Source: Massilia oculi (lineage in GTDB: Bacteria > Pseudomonadota > Gammaproteobacteria > Burkholderiales > Burkholderiaceae_D). Taken from it: a DNA stretch of 64,000 nt. The DNA is taken from positions 3,224,001-3,288,000 of the forward strand of contig NZ_CP029343.1 in the NCBI RefSeq assembly GCF_003143515.1. The letters run 5' to 3'. Within the stretch, counting starts at the first letter, position 1; every line of letters starts with the position of its first letter. Shown here in pieces: positions 17,417-24,423 of this stretch. Below the pieces are notes generated by a model that saw only the letters and a list, made by a program, of their open reading frames with translations, was not told where the DNA came from and searched no databases. Made by a program: the position numbers and the translations under genes.

Positions 17417-19071
17417 GCCGGCAGCCCGGGTTCGTGGCGCTTCATGACGAGGTAGGGCGGCATGGCCAGGCCGTGCAGGGGCAGGCGCCGGAAGGTGGCG
17501 ACGGCCTCTTGCGGCGTCTCGACCAGGGGCTCGTGCCTGTCGCACAAGGAGGCATTGAGCAGCACCGGCACCCCGGTGCGTACTTCGAAGCCGGCCAGCA
17601 GGGCGCGCAGCACCGGATCGTCGCTGGGGCCGACCGTTTGCAGGCGTGCGCTGCCGTCGACGTGGGTGACCGCCGCCAGCAGCGGCATCACGCTGCTGCG
17701 CACGGGGACCGCGAACTGCATGAAGGGCGATGGCGCCTGCATGTCGAAATACTGGGACGCGCGCTCTTCGGCCACCATGGGGGCGAAGGGCCGGAACCAT
17801 TCGCGCTCCTGGACGCGGACATTGATCCAGTCGCGCATGCGCTCGCGGCGCGGATCGGCCAGGATGCTGCGATGGCCCAGCCCGCGCGGGCCGAATTCGC
17901 TGCGGCCCTGGTACAGGCCGACGACCCGTCCCGAACACAGCAGGTCGAGCATGCGCGCGCACAGGGCGTCGCGCCCGCGCGGATGCTCGACGATCAGGTC
18001 GCTCGCGCCATCGAGCGCCGCCTCGATGTCGGCCAGCTGGGGCGCCGGACCGAGATAGTCGTGGGTCCAGCGGAAGTCGACGCTGCGGCTGGCCAGCTCG
18101 AGCAGGCCGTAGATGGCGCAGCCGAGGGCGGCGCCGGCCGCGCCCGGCGCCGGCGGCACGAACACGCGCCGGAACGGGCCTTCGCGCAGCAGGCGCGCAT
18201 TGGCCGCGCCATTGAAGGCGGCGCCGCCGGTGAGGCACAGGTCGTCCAGGCCGGTGCGCCCGTGCAGCCAGCGGGCCAGCGCCAGCAGCGCTTCTTCGAA
18301 AGCGCGCTGGCCGGCCGCCGCCAGGTTGGCGCAATCGGTGAAGCTGGCCTTGGGCGAGCCGAAGCGGAAACGCTCGGCTTCTTGCAGCAGCACGGGCCAG
18401 GCGTGCGGGATGGCGACCTGCATGTCTTCGACCGCGAGGGGCGGCAGGCCGAGCGCGTGCGGATCGCCGTAGGGCGCCAGGTCGGTCACCTTGCCCTCGT
18501 TGTCCTGGCCCGGGAACAGCGCCTGGGTGAGGCTGGCGTAGAACATGCCGAGCCCGGCGGCGTGCTGGTCGCCATCGCCTCTCAGTTGCCGGCCGATGGG
18601 GGCGATGCGTTCGCGGTCGACGCGATGGCAGGAGGCGACTTCGCGCCGCCCGTCGACCCCCAGGCTGCCCTGGCCGCCCACGACCATCACCGCCGCCTCG
18701 CGGAACGGAGACGGGTGGAAGGCGCCAACCACGTGCGCCAGGTGCTGCGGGATGCGGGCGCGCCGCGCGCCGCGGGCGAAGACGAGCGCGGGGGCGCCGT
18801 CGCTGCCGCTCGCTTCGCTGGCCAGCTCGTCGGCCGGCTCGTCGGCAGCCCCGCCGGATGCATGGCATTCGACCAGCACGTCGAGCGGTCGCTCGAGCCC
18901 GGACAGGTGGGGCAGGTAGAACGCATCCATGTCGCCCCGTTCTCCAGGGTGGTGCTTGTGGCGCGTGAGGCGCTCTTTCTGGATGGCCCATTGCACATGT
19001 GAGCCGTGCATGAGGCAGACGCTCGCATGCCGGTCGCGGTTTATGCCGAGCACAACGGGGGTATCGTCCAT
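17413..19071 (-). CDS. NodU/CmcH-family carbamoyltransferase
   Basis: 552 residues. The N-terminal GINRDRHASVCLMHG is the family ATP/carbamoyl-phosphate-binding start, TRHKHHPGE follows, and the Kae1-like LCLTGGAAFNGAANARLL motif lies mid-protein. The C-terminal domain shows GRSEFGPRGLGHRSILADPR and REWFRPFAP, and near the end PVLLNASLCDRHEPLVETP. Family enzymes O-carbamoylate sugars or antibiotics (NodU, CmcH, TobZ). A good AGGAG site precedes the ATG at 19071. It is the first gene of a three-gene minus-strand unit with the DMFase-like protein and GT9. Confidence 0.93.
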   Translation of the reverse strand: MDDTPVVLGINRDRHASVCLMHGSHVQWAIQKERLTRHKHHPGERGDMDAFYLPHLSGLERPLDVLVECHASGGAADEPADELASEASGSDGAPALVFARGARRARIPQHLAHVVGAFHPSPFREAAVMVVGGQGSLGVDGRREVASCHRVDRERIAPIGRQLRGDGDQHAAGLGMFYASLTQALFPGQDNEGKVTDLAPYGDPHALGLPPLAVEDMQVAIPHAWPVLLQEAERFRFGSPKASFTDCANLAAAGQRAFEEALLALARWLHGRTGLDDLCLTGGAAFNGAANARLLREGPFRRVFVPPAPGAAGAALGCAIYGLLELASRSVDFRWTHDYLGPAPQLADIEAALDGASDLIVEHPRGRDALCARMLDLLCSGRVVGLYQGRSEFGPRGLGHRSILADPRRERMRDWINVRVQEREWFRPFAPMVAEERASQYFDMQAPSPFMQFAVPVRSSVMPLLAAVTHVDGSARLQTVGPSDDPVLRALLAGFEVRTGVPVLLNASLCDRHEPLVETPQEAVATFRRLPLHGLAMPPYLVMKRHEPGLPA

Positions 19072-19326
19072 CGTCTTCTCCTGGTTAGCGCAGCGGCGGA
19101 TCAGCGGGTTGAACACCGGGGGCGAAAGCCGGTGTCGCATGCCGGATCGCCAGCAGCGGGCGGCATGCAGTCGTCAACATGCAGTGGTCAGCCATTCTTT
19201 GAGCGCGACCGTTCAGGATTAGTTCGCGGCCACGCGGCGAATCCGGCCAGGCGCGCCGGGCCGGCGCCTGTACGTTGCCGGGAAAGGCGGTATCATCATT
19301 GGATCCCGGCCACTATCCTTCCGACC

Positions 19327-20148
19327 ATGCTCCAGACACCCGCCTCCTTCACGCCGCTGTTCGCGCCGCATCCCGATCCGGAACCCCTGAACTTCATGTT
19401 CCACAAGGGACAGCTCCTGGTGCGCGAAGACGGGCCGGCATTGCCGGACGCGGCGGCGCTGGAGCGCATGGGCGTGGCGCCCGACACGCTGCAGCCGCTG
19501 GGCTTGCTGGACGGGCGGTATTGCCAGGCCGGCTGGTTCGACCTGGAACCCGCGCTGCCGCCAGGCCATGCCTGGCGCGGCCTGCGTGCGCTGTTCGGAG
19601 TGATCGACGAGGCGCTGGTGGGTGTTGCCGGACGTGCGGCGCAAGTGGCCGAGTGGGCGCGCACCCACCGCTTCTGCGGCGTGTGCGGCAGCGGCACCGT
19701 GCTGGCCGGCGGCGAGCGCTGTTTCAAGTGCGGCAATTGCGGTCACATGGCCTATCCGCGCATCTCGCCGGCCATGATGGTCCTGATCCGCAAGGGCGAC
19801 TCGGTGTTGCTGGCCAAGCACCTGCAGCATGCGACGCAGCGCTTCGTGCCGCTGGCCGGCTTTCTGGAAGCGGGCGAGTCGATCGAGGAAGCTATCCACC
19901 GCGAGGTGTTCGAAGAGGTGGGCCTGCGTGTGCACAACCTGCGCTACTTCGCCAGCCAGTCGTGGCCGTTCCCGCATTCGCTGATGCTGGCCTTCACGGC
20001 CGAGTACCTCGACGGCGAGATCCGGGTCGACGCCAGCGAGATCGCGGAAGCGCGCTGGTTCGGCCCGGACGACGAATGGCCGGAGCGGGTGCCTCAGATG
20101 TCGATCTCGAGCGTCCTGGTGGACGCCCATCGTCCGCCCGGCCGTTAA
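19327..20148 (+). CDS. nudC: NAD(+)/NADH diphosphatase NudC
   Basis: 273 residues. NudC hydrolyses NAD(H) and removes NAD caps from RNA. A zinc-binding four-cysteine knuckle is at C117, C120, C135 and C138. The Nudix box runs from G178 (GFLEAGESIEEAIHREVFEEVGL, split as GX5EX7REUXEEXGU) to L200. The NudC-specific SQSWPFP motif is at 210-216. The start ATG gives the normal N-terminal domain. It is monocistronic in appearance and not linked to the neighbouring cluster. Confidence 0.95.
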   Translation: MLQTPASFTPLFAPHPDPEPLNFMFHKGQLLVREDGPALPDAAALERMGVAPDTLQPLGLLDGRYCQAGWFDLEPALPPGHAWRGLRALFGVIDEALVGVAGRAAQVAEWARTHRFCGVCGSGTVLAGGERCFKCGNCGHMAYPRISPAMMVLIRKGDSVLLAKHLQHATQRFVPLAGFLEAGESIEEAIHREVFEEVGLRVHNLRYFASQSWPFPHSLMLAFTAEYLDGEIRVDASEIAEARWFGPDDEWPERVPQMSISSVLVDAHRPPGR

Positions 20149-20176
20149 GTCAGGGGGCACATCCAGGGCAGCGCGC

Positions 20177-21100
20177 TCAGGACTGGACCGGCGCCACCAC
20201 CACGGTCACGCCATCCGGCGCGCGGGCGGTGGCCGGCGCCCGCGTGGGCGCCATGGCCTGTTCGACATTGAGCGGAGCCGGCTTGGCGCCGGTGCTGCGC
20301 AGGTTGATCGCGCGCTGCAGGATGTCGAACCAGAACGGCGCGCCGAACAGGGTGGTGCTGGCGGTGACCAGCCAGCCCGAGGCCTGCAGCGCGAAGTCGG
20401 CATCGAGCACCGGCGGAAAGGTATGCCAGCCGATCGGCAGCACCCACAGCTGGGCCATCAAGTCGGCGTCCAGCCCGTCGGGCAAGGCGGTGATGTGGGC
20501 CGCCATGGCGGGATGCTGCCACAGGGTCTGGAACAGGTGGATGCTGTCGATGTTGAACAGGATCGTCAGCAGCAGCGAGACCAGGAACGAGATCAAGAGC
20601 TGGCGCCGCTTGTACACGCCGGACAGGCGTTCCATGCTGGTTTCGAACCAGCCGGCAAGGGTCGCCTGGAAACGCTGCAGGTCGCCGCCCGCCTGCAGGT
20701 ACAGGGTCTGCAGGGTGCGCCGCAGCTGGGGATCGGGGAAGGCGGCAATGTCTGCTTCGAGCGATCCCTGGCTGCCGCGGATGGCGTCGATCAGCGCGAT
20801 CGCGAAGTTTGCCGGTTCGATGTAGGATGGATTTGGCGCAGACCGGAGCCTGGCGGGCAGGCGTGCGCCGGGATCGAGCCCGCCGGCGCGCGGGTTGACC
20901 AGCGGATGCGCGTACAGCACCCGCGCCGTGGCCTCGAAGCGGGGATCGTTCAGCATGCGCTTGACGGCGTCCTGCAGCATGCCGGCGCGCAGATGGAAGC
21001 TTGCTGCCAGTGCCTCCTGCAAAGTGGTGACGACCAGCGCCAGGGTGCCGTAGCAAAATGCCAGGCCGATGGCGACTTCCAGAACCGTGCTGCCGAACAT
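20177..21100 (-). CDS. hypothetical membrane protein
   Basis: 307 residues. An N-terminal membrane helix (VLEVAIGLAFCYGTLALVV) is followed by a soluble helical region and a hydrophobic pair (LLISFLVSLLLTILFNIDS, then GWLVTASTTLFGAPFWF) near the C-terminus. I chose the ATG at 21100 because GGAGAG lies 7 nt upstream. An in-frame ATG further upstream (21130) would add 10 residues. I do not recognise a family with certainty. It converges on nudC, with the stops about 29 nt apart. No function assigned. Confidence 0.7.
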   Translation of the reverse strand: MFGSTVLEVAIGLAFCYGTLALVVTTLQEALAASFHLRAGMLQDAVKRMLNDPRFEATARVLYAHPLVNPRAGGLDPGARLPARLRSAPNPSYIEPANFAIALIDAIRGSQGSLEADIAAFPDPQLRRTLQTLYLQAGGDLQRFQATLAGWFETSMERLSGVYKRRQLLISFLVSLLLTILFNIDSIHLFQTLWQHPAMAAHITALPDGLDADLMAQLWVLPIGWHTFPPVLDADFALQASGWLVTASTTLFGAPFWFDILQRAINLRSTGAKPAPLNVEQAMAPTRAPATARAPDGVTVVVAPVQS

Positions 21101-21243
21101 AGCGCTCTCCCAGGCTGGAACCACGCTCAACGCTAAGCGATCTGTGTCGTATCGGATTTAATTTTCCTCAAGAATAGGGCGGCCGCCAGCCGGCGACAGT
21201 GCTTCCCTATATACTTGCGGCAATCGTTTTTTTAAGGTGCACC

Positions 21244-21810
21244 ATGTCTGACAAAGAAGCTTTCACCGAACACGACTGGCGTCGTCTCCTGACCAGCCTG
21301 GGCGAAAATCCGGAACGTCCGGGTCTGGTCGAAACGCCGGCGCGCGTCGCGAAAGCCTGGAAACACTGGACCTCGGGCTACGACCAGGATCCGGTGGAAG
21401 TGCTCAAGGCGTTCGAGGATGGCGCCGAGGAATACAATGAACTGATCGTGGTGCGCGGCATCCCGGTCTACAGCCACTGCGAACACCACCTGGCGCCGTT
21501 TTTCGGCAAGGCCACCGTCGGCTACCTGCCGAACGGGAAGATCGTGGGCCTGTCGAAGCTGACCCGCCTGGTCGATATCTTTTCCAAGCGGCTGCAGGTG
21601 CAGGAACGCATGACGATGCAGATCGCCAATGCGCTGATGGAAGTGCTGGAGCCGAAGGCCGTCGGCGTCGTCGTCAAGTGCCGCCATATGTGCATGGAAA
21701 GCCGCGGCATCCGCGCCATCGGCGAAGAAACCATCACCTCGACCCTGCTGGGCGAGCTGCAACCGAACTTGGCGCTGCGCACCGAGTTCCTCGCACTGGC
21801 GCGCGACTGA
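21244..21810 (+). CDS. folE: GTP cyclohydrolase I
   Basis: 188 residues. FolE converts GTP to 7,8-dihydroneopterin triphosphate, the first step of folate and tetrahydrobiopterin synthesis. Zinc ligands are visible as C79 and H82 in YSHCEHHLAPFFG and C150 in CRHMCMESRG. The GLSKLTRLVDIFSKRLQVQERM helix is the family hallmark. Length and motifs are typical of the short bacterial type-I enzyme. A modest AAGGTGC ribosome site precedes the ATG at 21244. Confidence 0.97.
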   Translation: MSDKEAFTEHDWRRLLTSLGENPERPGLVETPARVAKAWKHWTSGYDQDPVEVLKAFEDGAEEYNELIVVRGIPVYSHCEHHLAPFFGKATVGYLPNGKIVGLSKLTRLVDIFSKRLQVQERMTMQIANALMEVLEPKAVGVVVKCRHMCMESRGIRAIGEETITSTLLGELQPNLALRTEFLALARD

Positions 21811-21891
21811 GATCCCGGGGATAGGTTACCTTGTAAATACAACGGGAACCTGTTCCACATCAGGACCTCCAAGTTGTTTTGGAGGTCAGTT

Positions 21892-22215
21892 ATGGATCGT
21901 CCAGCCTATCCCAGCGATATTCCCCGCGAGCAGTTCGAGGCGATACGCGCCATGCTCGAGGCAGCCCGGCGCAAGACGCGGCCGCGCAAGCATGATCTGT
22001 ATGATGTGTTCTGCGCCGTGCTGTACTTTTTGCACACCGGCTCCACCTGGCGTGCAATGCCGGCCGGCTATCCGCCCTGGCGCACCGTGCACGAATATTT
22101 CACCCAGTGGACCATGCAGCGCGAGAACGGTCAGTCGCTGCTCGAAAGTGTGTTGGAGAAAGCGGGAAGGCAGGCCGAACTCGCCCAGCTACGCTCCTTG
22201 CTGCACAAACGCTAG
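21892..22215 (+). pseudogene. transposase N-terminal remnant (IS5-type DUF4096)
   Basis: A 107-residue frame with IREQ-type spacing (DIPREQFEAIRAMLEAARRKTRPRKHDLYDVFCAVLYFLHTGSTWRAMPAGYPPWRTVHEYF split across the frame) that matches the N-terminal half of IS5-family transposases. The catalytic DDE half is absent downstream, so it is either orfA of a degraded element or an orphan remnant. A short inverted repeat (GACCTCC / GGAGGTC, 21864-21886) lies just upstream. It is probably inactive on its own. Confidence 0.65.
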
Positions 22216-22335
22216 GCACCGCGTCAAGGCTGTCACCTTTTTGTCACATTCTGTTGCACTTTGCCAAAGGTGCGCTGGAATGCATGGGCTAAGCTATGGA
22301 AAAAGTTATCAATTTTTCATCAATAGCCCCGCGCA

Positions 22336-22944
22336 ATGATCGAGCACGTCAACCTCATCCTGTTTTCCGTCCTGAATGCCCACGCTGATCTGACTGGTTG
22401 GCAATTGCTGGGGGCGATGTTTGCGGCCGAATGGCTGATTTTCCTGGTGCCGTTTTCCCTGGTGCTGCTGTGGGCCAGCGGAACGGGTCCGCGGCGCGAG
22501 GTGGCGCTGCGCGCCTTCCTGGCGGCGGCCTGTGCGCTGACCCTGAACGCGATGATCGGTCACCTGTGGTACAGCCCGCGTCCCTTCGTGGCCGAGGTCG
22601 GCCATACCTTCCTGCTGCATGCACCCGACAGCTCCTTCCCCAGCGACCACGCGACCAGCATCTTCTCGGTGGCGCTGGTGCTGGCCTTCAGCCGCGTGCC
22701 GCTGGCGCGCAGCCTGGGACTGTTGATGCTGCCGCTGTCGCTGATCGTGGCCTGGTCGCGCGTCTACCTCGGCGTGCATTGGCCGAAAGACATGATCGGG
22801 GCGCTGCTGGTGTCGGGCGGCTTCGCGCTGCTGGCCTATACGCCGCTGGCCCAGGCCGCCTGCGCGCGGGCACTGCCGGCGCTCGAGCTGGTCTATCACC
22901 GGCTGCTGGCGCTGCCGATCGGGCGCGGCTGGCTGCGGCCCTGA
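22336..22944 (+). CDS. PAP2 phosphatase, undecaprenyl-diphosphatase type (BcrC/YbjG-like)
   Basis: 202 residues with about six membrane segments. The three PAP2 motifs are present: YSPRPF (79-84), SSFPSDH (99-105) and SRVYLGVHWPKD (141-152), carrying the catalytic histidines and arginines. BcrC-type enzymes dephosphorylate undecaprenyl pyrophosphate on the periplasmic face and can confer bacitracin tolerance. A phosphatase for other lipid pyrophosphates is the alternative. The gene stands alone between a transposase remnant and a convergent lipoprotein gene. Confidence 0.9.
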   Translation: MIEHVNLILFSVLNAHADLTGWQLLGAMFAAEWLIFLVPFSLVLLWASGTGPRREVALRAFLAAACALTLNAMIGHLWYSPRPFVAEVGHTFLLHAPDSSFPSDHATSIFSVALVLAFSRVPLARSLGLLMLPLSLIVAWSRVYLGVHWPKDMIGALLVSGGFALLAYTPLAQAACARALPALELVYHRLLALPIGRGWLRP

Positions 22945-22961
22945 ATTGTCTGGCCAGTTGA

Positions 22962-23393
22962 TTACTCGTCGCCTGAGGCTTCCGGCTTTTCGAAAGTCAG
23001 CTTGTTGTCGTCGCCGAGTTCGAAGATTCCCAGCGGCAGGCCGGTGATGGCGTCGGCGTCCGGCGCTTCCTGGCCGGTGCAGTCCGTGGTGTCGATCTGC
23101 CAGGCCTGGTCGTCGGCGCGCAAGGTATACACGTTGTTGCCGTTGCCGAACAACTCGACCTGCAAACCCGACAGCCATACCGAACCCAGCTCGAGCTGGC
23201 GCTGGCATTCCGGCAGGCGCGACATGATCACGCGCAGCGTTCCTTCCTTGGTCCAGAAATTTTCTTTTTCGACCCTGACCGTGATCGCGTGATCGGTATT
23301 GGGATCGATGGAATAGGTGGCCGTCTCGATGAAGCAGCCGGTCAGCAGCAGCGGAGCCAGGAGGATGAGGGGAAGGCGCATCGGCAGTGTCAT
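22962..23393 (-). CDS. hypothetical lipoprotein
   Basis: 143 residues. A lipoprotein signal peptide ends in LLTGC at about residue 20, predicting lipidation and membrane anchoring. The mature part is a small beta-rich domain (SIDPNTDHAITVRVEKENFW, VIMSRLPECQRQLELGS, DDQAWQID) with a terminal GDDNKLTFEKP strand. I do not recognise a named family. No operon partner is evident. Confidence 0.75.
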   Translation of the reverse strand: MTLPMRLPLILLAPLLLTGCFIETATYSIDPNTDHAITVRVEKENFWTKEGTLRVIMSRLPECQRQLELGSVWLSGLQVELFGNGNNVYTLRADDQAWQIDTTDCTGQEAPDADAITGLPLGIFELGDDNKLTFEKPEASGDE

Positions 23394-23523
23394 TGTTCAT
23401 TCATGCAACAGTGTAGTGTGCCGAGTATAGCAATAGCGATAAGGGCCGGGCCAATTCAGGCGGGGAGCGTGGATTGTCGTTTTGCGCCATCATGCGCCGG
23501 TACGGACCACCTTCGCCCCGCGG

Positions 23524-23649
23524 ATGAACGTCCATATCGAACAGGAGCGCTCCACGCGTGGCTGCGATGCTGCAGGCGCGATCGATGAAATCCCGATGGC
23601 CTGCAAGGACATCGATGCGGTCGAGCGCAACGCCGACTTCGACAGCTGA
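23524..23649 (+). pseudogene. possible RtcB (RNA ligase) C-terminal remnant
   Basis: A 41-codon frame with the local string AIDEIPMACKDIDAVE that resembles the C-terminal LDEMPxAYKDIDAVM region of RtcB RNA-splicing ligases, then a stop. No upstream catalytic portion is present, so it would be a fragment. The match is short and was judged by eye. Confidence 0.35.
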
Positions 23650-23665
23650 AGCGGGCCGAGGGACG

Positions 23666-24301
23666 CTATCGCCGCGCCAGCGACAGCAGGTCGGCCGGCG
23701 CGCCGAACTCGCGCTCAGGCGCCACCCGGCGCAGCGTCTCGATCGGCGCATAGCCCCAGCTGACCGCACCGAAGGCGATGCCGGCGCGGCGCGCGGCGTC
23801 GGCGTCCGTGGTCTGGTCGCCCACGTACAGCGCCTGCGCGGGCGGCGTGCTCGCCTGTCGCACCACCTTGCGGATGCGCGCGGCCTTGCCGAAGATCGAC
23901 ATGCCGCACTCGTACTGCCGCATCAGGGCGGCCAGCTCGGGGCCGAGCACGGCGCGCACGTTTTCCTCGGCATTCGAGGACACCATCGCCAGCCGCACGC
24001 CGGCGCGGTCGAGCGCGTGCAGGGTCGGGCCGATGCCGTCGAACAGCGGAATGCGGCCCGAACCGGTGACGGCGCGCATGCGGTCGATGAAGGAGCGCGA
24101 GGCGAACGGCAGCTTCCAGGCCGGCATGCCGACGTGGCGCATGACGTCGCGCGGACCGCAGTGGCGCAGCCGCTCGGCCTGCTCGGCGTCGATCTGCCGG
24201 AAACCATGCTGGTCGGCGATATCGTTGAAGACGCTCAAAAAGAAGGGCCAGGAATCGGCCAGCGTGCCGTCGAAGTCGAAGATCGCCAGGCGGTAGCTCA
24301 T
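23666..24301 (-). CDS. HAD-family phosphatase (phosphoglycolate phosphatase-like)
   Basis: 211 residues. The HAD nucleophile motif FDFDGTLADS is at residues 8-17, motif II is AMVSSNAEENV, and motif III/IV are in AARIRKVVRQ and YVGDQTTDADAARRAGI. A helical cap is inserted after motif I. Members dephosphorylate phosphoglycolate or other small sugar phosphates in the cytoplasm. The substrate cannot be told from the sequence. It is flanked by a small lipoprotein gene and a chemotaxis gene and looks independent. Confidence 0.9.
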   Translation of the reverse strand: MSYRLAIFDFDGTLADSWPFFLSVFNDIADQHGFRQIDAEQAERLRHCGPRDVMRHVGMPAWKLPFASRSFIDRMRAVTGSGRIPLFDGIGPTLHALDRAGVRLAMVSSNAEENVRAVLGPELAALMRQYECGMSIFGKAARIRKVVRQASTPPAQALYVGDQTTDADAARRAGIAFGAVSWGYAPIETLRRVAPEREFGAPADLLSLARR

Positions 24302-24423
24302 GCGGGGAGCCGGGAAAAAATGGTCATGGCGCGATTATAGGAGAGGGTGGCCATGGGACGACGCCATCGAAACTGAATGGCATGCGTCTTGCTTAACGGG
24401 AAGTAATATTATCTCTTCCTCTC

